A stretch of 64,000 bases of DNA. Source: CAMYOC01 sp963704875 (GTDB taxonomy: Bacteria; Pseudomonadota; Gammaproteobacteria; Steroidobacterales; XN24). Numbering within the stretch: the stretch's first letter is position 1; each line of letters begins with the position of its first letter. Positions 52,564 to 61,435 of this stretch are shown in pieces. Made by a program: the position numbers and the translations under genes. The stretch spans positions 62,001 through 126,000 of the forward strand of contig CAVPIA010000001.1 in NCBI GenBank assembly GCA_963704875.1. Direction: 5' to 3'. The notes beneath the pieces were generated by a model. It did no database searches. It was given only the letters and a program-made list of their open reading frames with translations, and was not told the DNA's origin.

Positions 52564-53640
52564 ATGGATCAGGAAAACCGTCGTCCGGTGTCTGTGGCCC
52601 ACGCCTGGCCGGCACTTGGCATCAAGGGCCGGATCCGGGTCCGGCCAGACCACTTTCAGGTACGCGAAGAGCTGGGTTTTGAGCCGGACGGCGAAGGCGA
52701 GCACTGCCTGGTCCTGGTGCGCAAGACCGGCTGCAATACCCAGTGGGTGGCTGAGCAACTGGCTATAGCAGGCAGCGTGCCGGGGAGAGATATCGGATAT
52801 TCGGGCCTGAAAGACCGGCATGCGGTCACAGAGCAGTGGTTCAGCGTCCCGGCGAAGGCCATGCAGCGACTGGAGGACACGGACCTGAGTGGCGCCGGCG
52901 TTGAATTGCTGTGCAGCGCCAGGCACCGGCGCAAGCTGCGCCGGGGAGTCCACCAGAGAAATCACTTTCGGATCATTGTGAGCGGTCTGACCGGGGCGGC
53001 TGAGTGGCGGGCACAGCTGGAATCGAGATTGTCCGCCATCGCTGAACACGGCGTGCCGAACTATTTCGGGCAACAGCGTTTCGGCCGCCACGGTCGGAAT
53101 CTTGAGCTGGTACGGCGACTGGCTGCGGGTCAGCGGATGGGCCGCCGCGACCGGGGTTTTGCGCTGTCGTCAGCGCGCAGCCAGATCTTCAATGCGGTGT
53201 TGTCTTCGCGGGTCGAGAACGGCAGCTGGAATCGTCTGTTGGAAGGTGACGTGGCCGCGCTGCATGGCAGTCGCTCGGTGTTCCCGGTAGCGCAGCTTGA
53301 TGAGACCCTTGAGCAGCGCATCCGTGCCCATGATATCCATCCCAGCGGGCCGATGTGGGGCGTTGGCGAACTGACTACCCGGGGAACGGTCGCTGAGCTT
53401 GAGAACTCGGTTGCGTCCGGCTACCCGGAGTGTGCAGCGGTGGCGATAGCAGCAGGTATCCATCAGGAACGCAGACCTCTGCGCCTGCCTGTCGGGAATC
53501 TGGCATGGGAAGTGACAGGCGATGCGGTGCTTGTTTGCTTTGATCTGCTCAAGGGCGGGTTCGCCACGACGGTATTGAGTGAGTTCGCAGACCTGAGCGA
53601 CGCGAGCAGCGATCAGGATTTCTTGCGCAGCAACACGTAA
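52564..53640 (+). CDS. truD: tRNA pseudouridine(13) synthase
   Basis: A 358-residue enzyme that makes pseudouridine 13 in tRNA-Glu. The catalytic Asp is Asp84 in DIGYSGLKDRHAVTEQWF, close to Asp80 of E. coli. NHFRIIVSG, VPNYFGQQRFGRHGRN and the inserted TRUD subdomain follow, with GGFATTVLSEF near the end. The open frame reaches back to 52465, and ATGs at 52495, 52507 and 52543 are alternatives. 52564 is chosen for the family length (E. coli 349) and a GGAA 9-12 bp before it. The last 28 bp overlap the convergent Smr gene. Confidence 0.92.
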   Translation: MDQENRRPVSVAHAWPALGIKGRIRVRPDHFQVREELGFEPDGEGEHCLVLVRKTGCNTQWVAEQLAIAGSVPGRDIGYSGLKDRHAVTEQWFSVPAKAMQRLEDTDLSGAGVELLCSARHRRKLRRGVHQRNHFRIIVSGLTGAAEWRAQLESRLSAIAEHGVPNYFGQQRFGRHGRNLELVRRLAAGQRMGRRDRGFALSSARSQIFNAVLSSRVENGSWNRLLEGDVAALHGSRSVFPVAQLDETLEQRIRAHDIHPSGPMWGVGELTTRGTVAELENSVASGYPECAAVAIAAGIHQERRPLRLPVGNLAWEVTGDAVLVCFDLLKGGFATTVLSEFADLSDASSDQDFLRSNT

Positions 53641-54149
53641 ATCGCGCCGGTGCCGCCATCCGTGACTCTGGCGGACGAATAGGCCAACACCTCATCGCGC
53701 TGCCGCAACCAGCGACCAATCCGTCGTTTTATCACCGGTCCATTGGGGCCTGAGCGCAAGCCCTTGCCATGGATCACTCGCACACAACGCTGATGGCGGG
53801 CGGCGGCCTCAAGCAGGAATTCGGCCAGGGCCAGGCGGGCATCGACTGCGTTGAGGCCGTGCAGGTCGATTTCGCTGGCAACGCTGAATTGACCTCGCCG
53901 AAGACGTTTGAAGTCGCCCGGGCTTAGCGCCGGACGCCGGAATGACAGCTCATCCCCGGTTTCCAGTTCGTCGGGATCGATCGCGCCCTCAAGGCTGTCC
54001 CGCAGCACGGCGGCCTCATCCTGGCGCCGGAAACGTGCCGCCGGTGGTGGCGATGGCGGCTGATGCGGGGCAGCGTCCACCCGCAGTCGCTTCACCTCAC
54101 CGACAGAGCGTCGAAACAAATCGCTGTCTTCGTCATCCACTGGGGGCAT
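53613..54149 (-). CDS. Smr-domain protein (SmrB-like)
   Basis: A 178-residue protein with a charged N-terminus and a C-terminal Smr domain (about 90-175). The domain motifs are EIDLHGLNAVDARLAL (LDxH type) and VIHGKGLRSG (HGKG type). E. coli SmrB, of the same kind, is an endonuclease that cuts mRNA at collided ribosomes; other Smr proteins nick DNA. ATG at 54149 or TTG at 54155 may start it, both near an AAGGAG. The gene is divergent from surE and its 3' end runs into truD. Confidence 0.85.
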   Translation of the reverse strand: MPPVDDEDSDLFRRSVGEVKRLRVDAAPHQPPSPPPAARFRRQDEAAVLRDSLEGAIDPDELETGDELSFRRPALSPGDFKRLRRGQFSVASEIDLHGLNAVDARLALAEFLLEAAARHQRCVRVIHGKGLRSGPNGPVIKRRIGRWLRQRDEVLAYSSARVTDGGTGAIYVLLRKKS

Positions 54150-54207
54150 AATCAACTCGCTCCTTGCGGTATAGTTAGTGCCAGTTTTTCCGGGTCCTGT
54201 CCAGCTT

Positions 54208-54960
54208 GTGAAAATCCTTTTGAGTAACGATGACGGCTACCGCGCCGAGGGCATCCTCTGTCTCGCACGATATCTGCGCGAACTGGGCGAGGTGGTGATG
54301 GTGGCGCCGGAGCTCAATCGCAGCGGCGCCAGCAATTCATTGACCCTGGATGCACCGCTGCGTGTCACCCGGGTCGAGAACGATGTGTATTTTGTCAACG
54401 GCACGCCCACGGATTGTGTCCATCTGGCGGTAACGGGCCTGCTTGACGACGAGCCCGACATGGTCATATCCGGCATCAATGACGGGGCGAATCTGGGGGA
54501 CGATGTGCTGTATTCGGGCACAGTTGCGGCGGCAATGGAAGGTCGATTTCTCGGGCTGCCGGCGTTGGCCGTGTCCATGGTAAGCCGCGGTGGAGGCCAT
54601 TTCGAGACCGCTGGGCGTGTCACGCTCGAACTGGTGCGCCGCCTGGTTGATCGGCCACTGCCGCAGGACTCAATCCTCAATCTCAACGTGCCGGACGTGC
54701 CGGAATCCGAGCTGACCGGCTGGGCGGCAACGAGACTCGGTCATCGCCATCGCGCCGAGCCAGTGATCCGGAGCAAGGATCCGCGGGGCAGACCGATTTA
54801 TTGGGTAGGCGCTGCAGGACCCGAAGCCGACGCGGGACCGGGTACCGACTTTCACGCGATCTCTCAGCGTCAGGTGTCGATCACTCCGCTGCAGGTCGAT
54901 CTAACGCGACACGCTGAATTGCCCGGTTTGCAATCCTGGCTGCAGGAAACAAACCCATGA
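54208..54960 (+). CDS. surE: 5'/3'-nucleotidase SurE
   Basis: A 250-residue stationary-phase phosphatase acting on nucleoside monophosphates. It opens VKILLSNDDGYRAEGI with the metal-binding Asp pair, then APELNRSGASNSLT, VNGTPTDCVHLA and SGINDGANLGDDVLYSGTVAAA (in parts). GTG at 54208 gives the family N-terminus and length (E. coli 253). Another GTG at 54178 would add ten residues. The surE-pcm-yqaA-nlpD-rpoS block is a stress and stationary-phase group. Confidence 0.95.
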   Translation: MKILLSNDDGYRAEGILCLARYLRELGEVVMVAPELNRSGASNSLTLDAPLRVTRVENDVYFVNGTPTDCVHLAVTGLLDDEPDMVISGINDGANLGDDVLYSGTVAAAMEGRFLGLPALAVSMVSRGGGHFETAGRVTLELVRRLVDRPLPQDSILNLNVPDVPESELTGWAATRLGHRHRAEPVIRSKDPRGRPIYWVGAAGPEADAGPGTDFHAISQRQVSITPLQVDLTRHAELPGLQSWLQETNP

Positions 54961-55622
54961 TCTCGCCACTTGATCGCTCGGGCATCGGAATGACCTCGGC
55001 CCGGACCCGGGAGCGCCTGGTGGAGCGTCTCAAGGACAAGGGTCTCTGCGACCAGAGCGTGCTCAATCAGATCAGGGACGTGCCACGTCATCTATTTGTG
55101 GATGAGGCGCTTGCCAGTCGCGCTTATGAGGACACCGCATTGCCGATCGGACAGGGCCAGACGATTTCACAGCCCTATGTCGTCGCGCGCATGACCGAGG
55201 CGCTGCTGGCACCACCTCGGCCTTCGCGGGTGCTGGAGATTGGCACGGGCTGCGGCTATCAGACTGCGGTGCTGGCCGGACTGGTCGACGAGGTCTTCAC
55301 CGTGGAGCGCATCGGCCCGTTGCAGCGAAAGGCGAAACAGCTTCTGCGCCGGCTGGATATCTACAATGTGAAGTTCCGTCATGGGGATGGCTGGGAGGGA
55401 TGGAAGTCGCATGCTCCCTACGACGGCATCATCGTAACAGCCGCGCCGCCGGAGAAGCCCAGAGCTCTGCTCGAGCAACTGGCGGATGGGGGTCGCATGA
55501 TTATCCCGGTGGGGCCGCGCGGCCGGCAGGAGCTATTACAGATCCTGCGTTGCGGGGATGAGTATGAAGAGACCGTGCTTGATTACGTACTGTTTGTTCC
55601 ACTCCTGACCGGGCGTCAGTAA
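54957..55622 (+). CDS. pcm: protein-L-isoaspartate O-methyltransferase
   Basis: A 221-residue SAM-dependent enzyme that starts the repair of isoaspartyl damage in ageing proteins. The SAM site is VLEIGTGCGYQTAVLAGL. VPRHLFVDEALASRAYEDTA and PIGQGQTISQPYVVARM, typical of PIMT, come before it, and GIIVTAAPPEKP after it. The start overlaps surE (ATGA). An internal ATG at 54990 would give a length nearer the E. coli protein (208). The stop overlaps the next ATG (TAATG). Confidence 0.95.
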   Translation: MISPLDRSGIGMTSARTRERLVERLKDKGLCDQSVLNQIRDVPRHLFVDEALASRAYEDTALPIGQGQTISQPYVVARMTEALLAPPRPSRVLEIGTGCGYQTAVLAGLVDEVFTVERIGPLQRKAKQLLRRLDIYNVKFRHGDGWEGWKSHAPYDGIIVTAAPPEKPRALLEQLADGGRMIIPVGPRGRQELLQILRCGDEYEETVLDYVLFVPLLTGRQ

Positions 55623-56200
55623 TGCGGCTGTTCGGACCCCTGTATGACAAGGTACTCGCATGGGCCGCCCACCCCAAAGCGCGGTGGTATCTGGGTGGTC
55701 TGAGTTTCGCTGAGTCATCATTTTTCCCAGTGCCACCGGACGTGATGCTTGCGCCGATGACCCTGGCGCGTCCACAGCAGTGGTTCCAACTCGCATTGCT
55801 GACGACCCTGACCTCCGTCGCCGGCGGCGCGGCAGGCTATCTGATCGGCTATTTCGCACTGGATCTGGTCGAACCATGGATGCGCTCGGCAGGCTATTGG
55901 GAGCCCTATCTGCGGGTCCAGACCTGGTTTGTCGAGTGGGGCTTTTGGGCCATCCTGGCAGCCGGGTTTTCGCCGATTCCGTACAAGTTATTTACCATCG
56001 CGGCGGGCACCCTGAGCATGTTTTTCCCGGCCTTTGTCCTGGCTTCGGTACTTGGCCGCGGCGCACGCTTTTTCCTGGTCGCATTTCTTGTGCGTCTGGG
56101 TGGTGAGTCGATGGAACTGCGGCTGCGGCAGAATGTTGAGATGCTCGGCTGGTTGTTTGTCGCTCTGCTGGTAGCGGCCTACTTCATCCTGCGTCACTGA
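55622..56200 (+). CDS. yqaA: YqaA-family inner membrane protein (DedA/VTT-like)
   Basis: A 192-residue membrane protein with about four to five hydrophobic segments. FFPVPPDVMLAPMTLARP near the start and GFSPIPYKLFTIAAGTLSM in the middle match the re-entrant helix motifs of the VTT/DedA superfamily (YqaA branch). The biochemical role of YqaA is unknown; DedA relatives act in lipid carrier translocation. Placement between pcm and nlpD is conserved in several Gammaproteobacteria. The ATG overlaps the pcm stop by one base, and the stop overlaps the nlpD ATG by one base. Confidence 0.88.
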   Translation: MRLFGPLYDKVLAWAAHPKARWYLGGLSFAESSFFPVPPDVMLAPMTLARPQQWFQLALLTTLTSVAGGAAGYLIGYFALDLVEPWMRSAGYWEPYLRVQTWFVEWGFWAILAAGFSPIPYKLFTIAAGTLSMFFPAFVLASVLGRGARFFLVAFLVRLGGESMELRLRQNVEMLGWLFVALLVAAYFILRH

Positions 56201-56922
56201 TGCATTGGCGTTGGGTTCAGATTCTCTCGCTTGTTGCTGTCCTGCTTCCCGGTTGCGCCGGGCTGGTCAGCTGGAACCCGGACTCCTATGTCGTCAGACA
56301 GGGCGACACGCTGTACGGCATCGCCTGGCAGCATGGCCTGGACCCGCAGAGCCTGGCCGCCTGGAACCAGTTAGGTAGCGGCAATCTGATCTTCCCGGGT
56401 CAGCAGATCAGGCTGACGGCCCCTGACGGCTGGCAGCCGCGTTCGGCTTCCACCAGCTCGAAATCGCCGGTTTCAGGCACCTCTTCAAACACCCCCGCGA
56501 CACGCTCGGGCAAACGGCAGGGTACCCCGCCGGCGGCCACCCCGGCCGCACCCGGAAACTGGGTTTGGCCAGCCGACGGACGTCTGCGCTCACGTTTCGG
56601 TGAAGGCGCTCTGGGTGGCAAGGGGATCGACATTGGAGGACGCGCCGGACAAGCGGTTGTGGCAGCCTCCAAGGGCCAGGTTGTGTATAGCGGAAGTGGA
56701 CTTATAGGCTACGGGCAGCTTATTATCATCAAGCATAACGACGCGTATCTGAGCGCCTACGGCTACAACAGAGAGCTCTTCGTAAAGGAGGGTGATCGGG
56801 TCGCAGAAGGTCAGAAAATCGCGTCTATGGGGGAAGGGCCCGGTAAGGTGCCCGTCGTCCATTTCGAAATCCGGTTTCAGGGCAAGCCGGTTGATCCATT
56901 GCGTTATCTGCCGCCGAAGTAA
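56200..56922 (+). CDS. nlpD: murein hydrolase activator NlpD
   Basis: A 240-residue outer-membrane lipoprotein that activates cell-separation amidases. Lipobox LLPGC puts the lipid Cys at 19. A LysM domain (about 28-75, YVVRQGDTLYGIAWQHGLD) binds peptidoglycan, then a Ser/Thr/Pro linker (about 80-115), then a LytM/M23 domain. The metal ligands are not intact: GIDIGG replaces the HxxxD motif and VVHFEIRF has only one His of HxH. This is the degenerate state known for E. coli NlpD, so it is a regulator and not an enzyme. It directly precedes rpoS. Confidence 0.94.
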   Translation: MHWRWVQILSLVAVLLPGCAGLVSWNPDSYVVRQGDTLYGIAWQHGLDPQSLAAWNQLGSGNLIFPGQQIRLTAPDGWQPRSASTSSKSPVSGTSSNTPATRSGKRQGTPPAATPAAPGNWVWPADGRLRSRFGEGALGGKGIDIGGRAGQAVVAASKGQVVYSGSGLIGYGQLIIIKHNDAYLSAYGYNRELFVKEGDRVAEGQKIASMGEGPGKVPVVHFEIRFQGKPVDPLRYLPPK

Positions 56923-56977
56923 GACGCAGACTCGCCGGGGTCAGATCGTTCCCGTGTGAACTGTACCAGGGGGGGAG

Positions 56978-57991
56978 ATGGTCGCGAATCGTGGGCGCAC
57001 TGCCAGCGATGGCTCCAGCACTCCGGGCACTTCGGGATCCGATACGGAGACCGGAAAGACCGCGGGGAAAGGACATCGCGGGGATGTTGCGCCTGGCACA
57101 TCCGGACCAGCGGCCGGTCGATCCACCCCGACGCGGCCCAGGCGCCGCCGCAGTTCCGAAGAACTTGATGCAACCCGGCTGTATCTCAGCGAGATCGGTT
57201 TTTCACCGCTGTTGAGCGCAGAAGAGGAAGTCTATTACGGGCGACGTGCTCTGCGTGGTGATGAATCGGCACGCAAACGCATGATTGAGAGCAATCTCCG
57301 GCTGGTGGTCAAGATCTCCCGGCGCTACATGAATCGCGGATTGCCGCTGCTCGATCTGATCGAAGAGGGCAACCTGGGTCTGATACACGCAGTAAAGAAA
57401 TTCGATCCCGAACGCGGATTTCGGTTTTCCACCTACGCGACCTGGTGGATCCGGCAAACCATCGAACGCGGGATTATGAACCAGACCCGAACGATCCGTT
57501 TGCCGATCCACGTGATCAAGGAAATCAATACCTATCTGCGTGCCTCACGGCAGCTTACGCAAGAGCTCGATCGCGAACCGAGACCGGATGAAATCGGCGA
57601 GTTGCTGGACAAGCCTGCAGAGGAAGTTGACCGGGTCCTGTCTCTGAGCGACCGGGTCGCTGCCAGCAGCGGCACGCTGGCCGGCGAGGGCGAGCGTAAT
57701 CTGCTTGATGCAGTTGCCGATGAAGATTATGTAGATCCCGCCGATCAGCTACAGATGCGTGATATGCATGAGGTTCTGGAGACATGGCTGGAGCATCTGA
57801 GCGAGAAACAGCGTGCGGTGGTCGAGCGGCGTTTTGGCATTCACGGGTTCGAAAAGAGCACGCTGGAACAGGTTGGCAGAGAAATCGGCGTCACCCGCGA
57901 GCGGGTCAGACAGATTCAGATGGACGCCCTTGCGCGGTTGCGCACGATGATGGTCGGGCATGGGGTTTCGGAGGATGCCCTCTTCGATTGA
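56978..57991 (+). CDS. rpoS: RNA polymerase sigma factor RpoS
   Basis: A 337-residue general stress and stationary-phase sigma factor. Region 1.2 starts ATRLYLSEIGFSPLLSAEEE; region 2 has NLRLVVKISRRYMNRGLPLL, FDPERGFRFSTYATWWIRQ and the -10 contact helix; region 3 starts RTIRLPIHVIKEINTYLR; region 4 ends with the VTRERVRQIQMDALARLR helix-turn-helix. The first 60 residues are Gly/Ser/Thr/Arg-rich with little resemblance to the acidic E. coli N-terminus. A strong purine ribosome-binding site (AGGGGGGGAG) precedes the ATG. Confidence 0.94.
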   Translation: MVANRGRTASDGSSTPGTSGSDTETGKTAGKGHRGDVAPGTSGPAAGRSTPTRPRRRRSSEELDATRLYLSEIGFSPLLSAEEEVYYGRRALRGDESARKRMIESNLRLVVKISRRYMNRGLPLLDLIEEGNLGLIHAVKKFDPERGFRFSTYATWWIRQTIERGIMNQTRTIRLPIHVIKEINTYLRASRQLTQELDREPRPDEIGELLDKPAEEVDRVLSLSDRVAASSGTLAGEGERNLLDAVADEDYVDPADQLQMRDMHEVLETWLEHLSEKQRAVVERRFGIHGFEKSTLEQVGREIGVTRERVRQIQMDALARLRTMMVGHGVSEDALFD

Positions 57992-58051
57992 CTGAGCCTC
58001 GATTGATTGAGCTTCGAACGATAGATCTGGCGACACGGCCGGCTGCCGCGG

Positions 58052-58423
58052 CTAATCCACTATAAGCGCGGCAACAACAGTGCGGTCCTCAGCGATGAGG
58101 ATGTTATACGTTCGACATGCCGCGCCTGTGTCCATCACTTCCATCCCGACGCCCTGGGCCAGGACCCGGGCGTAAACCGCAGGATCCGGGAATACCAGGC
58201 CAGAACCGGTCCCGAGCAGCAGGACATCCGGTCCGGATTCAAGCGCGGGGGCAAGCGAGTCAAACGTCAGCGTGTCTGAATTTGTCACCGGCCAGGGCAG
58301 CGGATCGGCGCCGGGCCTGAGCACAATACTCTCCCGATACCGATTTTCGCCAACGCGGATTTCTCCTGGCCGCCAGGCGCTGACAAGTTGCGCCCCTGGG
58401 GCCTGGTCGAGACTGAATCGCAT
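58052..58423 (-). CDS. Mth938-domain (DUF498) protein
   Basis: A 123-residue protein of the Mth938/DUF498 family, for which no enzyme activity is established. It contains IRVGENRYRESIVLRPG, then SGPDVLLLGTGSG with the conserved glycine loop, and a terminal AACRTYNILIAEDRTVVAALI segment. ATG at 58423 has AGGG 6 bp upstream; ATG at 58435 is the alternative. The open frame runs on over the neighbouring gene without meaning. It converges with rpoS and is divergent from the RpfE-like gene, with 40 bp between starts. Confidence 0.85.
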   Translation of the reverse strand: MRFSLDQAPGAQLVSAWRPGEIRVGENRYRESIVLRPGADPLPWPVTNSDTLTFDSLAPALESGPDVLLLGTGSGLVFPDPAVYARVLAQGVGMEVMDTGAACRTYNILIAEDRTVVAALIVD

Positions 58424-58463
58424 TTGCCCTACCATAGCGAATTTGCGCGATCTCACAAGCCCG

Positions 58464-59546
58464 ATGTCCAATCCATCCACGCATTCCGTTCGGCCTGCAA
58501 ATACGCTGCTGATCGATTTCGGCGATCTCGGCATCGGGCTGGGAGACTGGGCTGGCGCAAACAATGACCCGACTACGTCTGGTCCGGGCATGTCTCGGCT
58601 GCTCAGCCGCGGGCAGACCCGCTCGTTACCGGTGAACGGGCGCGAGGCGGTGACCGGTTTCCTGCTGACAGGGTGCGCCGACGCATTGATTGCATGGCCA
58701 GCGGGTCCGGTCGGCTTTCTCGGAGGATTCGGCGAACGTCTGAAGGTGGTCATACGAGCCGACCCTGTGTGCCTGAGTCCAAGCGCGGATCGACTGATCC
58801 TGAGCACCGCGCAAATGCCTAAGCTTTCGATGGCCGATGCGGACAGCCTGGTGCGGTACCTGAATGCGGGCCTGGAAGCGCGTGAGGCGCGTCTGTACCT
58901 GAGCGACGCTCAGAGGTGGTACCTGACCCTTCCTGCAGCGCCTTCTGGTCGCTGGTGGGCGCCCTGGGCGCTGTTGGGTCAGCACGTACTCGATTTCATG
59001 CCGAGCGGGAAGGGCTGCGAACTGCTGAACAGTCTTGTTACCGAGGTTCAGATGATGTTGCATGAACACCCGATCAACCTGCAGCGGGAGGCAGCGGGCT
59101 TGCCGTTGATCAACAGCCTCTGGCCCTGGGGCTGGGCGATGGATGAGCCTGAACCGGAAATGCCTGCGCTGCTGCATGCTCCCCAAGTAAGTGAAATAGC
59201 CGACGCCGACGCGTACGTGGCCGGGCTCATGATGCTGGCCGGCGAGCGGCCAGTGTCACTGTCGGGCGACAGCCATACCTCCAGCCATACCTCCAGCCAT
59301 ACCTCCAGCGATACCGCCGATGAGAAGCGACCGTTCGCGCTGGTGTCGCCGCAACCGGGTGACAGCGCGACGGAGTTTCGCCGACGGCTCGAACGTGACT
59401 GGTGCGGACCGTGGTCCGGTGATTTGCTGCGTGGCCGGATCAAGCGACTTCGTATTGCCAGCGTCGACGGCGATTGCTGTGAGGTGCGTCGCGCGGATCT
59501 GTTCAGGGTCTGGCGGCGTGGTTTGCGGATGGTGGATACCGACTGA
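58464..59546 (+). CDS. RpfE-like conserved protein next to recJ
   Basis: A 360-residue soluble protein resembling Xanthomonas RpfE and related COG4255-type proteins, distant relatives of cofactor-independent phosphoglycerate mutases. Its conserved core is LYLSDAQRWYLTLP, LGQHVLDFMPSGKGCELLNS and INLQREAAGLPLINSLWPWG. The serine/metal site of true mutases is not evident, so it is likely not a classical mutase. A 12-bp tandem repeat encodes SHTS repeats near residue 275. The stop overlaps the recJ ATG (TGATG). Assignment is from memory of the family. Confidence 0.65.
   Translation: MSNPSTHSVRPANTLLIDFGDLGIGLGDWAGANNDPTTSGPGMSRLLSRGQTRSLPVNGREAVTGFLLTGCADALIAWPAGPVGFLGGFGERLKVVIRADPVCLSPSADRLILSTAQMPKLSMADADSLVRYLNAGLEAREARLYLSDAQRWYLTLPAAPSGRWWAPWALLGQHVLDFMPSGKGCELLNSLVTEVQMMLHEHPINLQREAAGLPLINSLWPWGWAMDEPEPEMPALLHAPQVSEIADADAYVAGLMMLAGERPVSLSGDSHTSSHTSSHTSSDTADEKRPFALVSPQPGDSATEFRRRLERDWCGPWSGDLLRGRIKRLRIASVDGDCCEVRRADLFRVWRRGLRMVDTD
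59271..59312 (+). repeat. 12-bp tandem repeat inside the RpfE-like gene
   Basis: The unit AGCCATACCTCC occurs three times in direct succession (from about 59273), followed by a diverged copy AGCGATACCGCC. Being four codons long it keeps the frame and encodes SHTS repeated, ending SDTA. Such units can vary in number by slippage without breaking the gene. Confidence 0.85.
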
Positions 59547-61294
59547 TGGAAAAGACACCCAGGGAGACGACGGGGAGTGGCGTCGGGGACTCAGCCGCCA
59601 CCATCAGACGTCGCGTCTGTACGGCCGATCCGGAGCATCTGGAAGGCTTGCCACCGCTGCTGGCCCGGCTTTACGCGACCAGAGGCATTCACGATAGTTG
59701 CGAAGCCAGTTTACCACTCAATGATCTCTTGCCAGTGAGTTCACTCACGGGCACCGATGCGGCTGTCGAATTGCTGCTGCGTCATCATGCGGCCGGAACA
59801 CCGACCCTGGTGGTTGGCGATTTTGATGCGGATGGTGCGACCAGTTCGGCGTTGGTGGTACGAGCCTTGCGCGCGCTCGGGTTCGCGCAGGTGGATTTCC
59901 TGGTGCCGAACCGGTTCGAATTCGGATACGGGCTCAGTGCGCCGCTGGTGGCAGTGGCCGCGGCCAGACGTCCGGGGCTGATCATTACCGTGGATAACGG
60001 CATATCCAGCGTGGACGGGGTGGCCGCAGCGAACGCCGCCGGCATTGATGTCCTGATTACCGACCATCATCTGCCGCCGGCGCGCCTGCCTTCTGCCAGC
60101 GCTATCGTAAACCCCAATCTGGACGGCGAAACGTTCGCCAGCAAACACCTTGCGGGTGTCGGTGTAGCGTTTTATCTGATGGCAGCATTGGCATCCCGTC
60201 TGCTCGAACCGGGGCGGGCGCGACAGCTTGCAGCAGGCCTGCTCGATCTGGTTGCGCTGGGCACAGTCGCCGATGTGGTCACGCTGGATCGCAACAACCG
60301 TATTCTGGTCGAACACGGTTTGCGTCGGATTCGCAGTGGCAACGGTTGCCCGGGGATCCGTGCGCTGCTGCAGGCCGCGGGCCGGAATCCAGCAGGCTGC
60401 GTGGCGTCGGATCTGGGATTCGTCGCCGGTCCACGGCTGAACGCCGCTGGACGCCTGGATGACATGTCGATCGGGATTCGTTGTCTGCTCAGCGATTCAG
60501 AGCGCGAAGCGACAGCGCTGGCGGCGACCTTGAGCAATCTGAATGAAGAGCGGCGCGACATCGAAGCTCAGATGCAGGACCAGGCGTTGCAAGCGGTCGC
60601 CGAGATCTCCATCGATGGCGATCTGCCGGTGGCGTTTAGCCTGTTCGACGAACGCTGGCATCAGGGTGTTGTCGGCTTGGTCGCGGGGCGCATCAAGGAG
60701 CGTTACCACCGACCTGTGGTTGCGTTCGCGCTGGACAAGGAAGACAGACTGAAGGGCTCGGCCCGCTCGATCCGGGGTCTGCATATTCGCGATGTGCTGG
60801 CCGAGGTCGACAGTGCCAATCCGGGTTTGATTGAACGTTTTGGCGGGCACGCAATGGCGGCGGGATTGTCCTTGCCGAAGTCCTCGCTGGCCGCGTTTTC
60901 CTCTGCGTTCGTGCTGGCCGCTGAGCGGCATCTGGCGCCGGAGGACCTGGAGCGGGAGCTGCTCAGCGATGGCGAACTCGCTGATGACCAGCTGGACCTC
61001 GACACAGCCGAGTTGCTAAGGAGCGGCGGTCCGTGGGGACAGGGTTTCCCGGAGCCGGTGTTCGATAACGTGTTTGAGGTCCGCGACCGACGGATATTGC
61101 GTGACCGACATCTCAAGCTGAAAGTCCGGCTGGCGGGTGGCCGGCGGGAGATCGATGCGCTGGCTTTTAACCAGCTGGAACGGGCCCCTGATCCGATGCC
61201 GCGCAAGGTGCGTCTGGTATACAGATTGGACATCAATGAGTACCGCGGTTTGCGCAGCCCGCAGCTTGTGGTCGAACAGATCTCTGTTGTCTGA
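59546..61294 (+). CDS. recJ: single-stranded-DNA-specific exonuclease RecJ
   Basis: A 582-residue 5'-3' exonuclease of the DHH family for recombination and mismatch repair. Metal-site motifs: VVGDFDADGATSSALVVRAL, DNGISS, ITDHHLPPARLPSA (the DHH motif) and a later NPNLDG. The DHHA1 domain has WHQGVVGLVAGRIKERYHRP and GSARSIRGLHI with HAMAAG. The OB fold ends the protein. The start overlaps the RpfE-like stop. Length is near E. coli RecJ (577). Confidence 0.96.
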   Translation: MEKTPRETTGSGVGDSAATIRRRVCTADPEHLEGLPPLLARLYATRGIHDSCEASLPLNDLLPVSSLTGTDAAVELLLRHHAAGTPTLVVGDFDADGATSSALVVRALRALGFAQVDFLVPNRFEFGYGLSAPLVAVAAARRPGLIITVDNGISSVDGVAAANAAGIDVLITDHHLPPARLPSASAIVNPNLDGETFASKHLAGVGVAFYLMAALASRLLEPGRARQLAAGLLDLVALGTVADVVTLDRNNRILVEHGLRRIRSGNGCPGIRALLQAAGRNPAGCVASDLGFVAGPRLNAAGRLDDMSIGIRCLLSDSEREATALAATLSNLNEERRDIEAQMQDQALQAVAEISIDGDLPVAFSLFDERWHQGVVGLVAGRIKERYHRPVVAFALDKEDRLKGSARSIRGLHIRDVLAEVDSANPGLIERFGGHAMAAGLSLPKSSLAAFSSAFVLAAERHLAPEDLERELLSDGELADDQLDLDTAELLRSGGPWGQGFPEPVFDNVFEVRDRRILRDRHLKLKVRLAGGRREIDALAFNQLERAPDPMPRKVRLVYRLDINEYRGLRSPQLVVEQISVV

Positions 61295-61435
61295 CACGCG
61301 TCTGGCGCACATCTGGCCGGGGGTCCTTGTCGCCATCCTCCGGGCGCCCTCTGGCCGGCGTTTGGCAGCCACCTCGGGCGGCCCGCAGGCGTGCTAAGAT
61401 TCAAGGCTTTGGTCGGGCATCAGGACACCAGATTT

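Noticed and set aside
56590..56922. NlpD as an active M23 endopeptidase
   Set aside because: The HxxxD and HxH zinc ligands are not complete; the domain is the regulatory, degenerate type.
61362..61400. Promoter before prfB (TTGGCA and TAAGAT)
   Set aside because: The spacing between the hexamers is 27 bp, too long for sigma70, and no better pair is seen.
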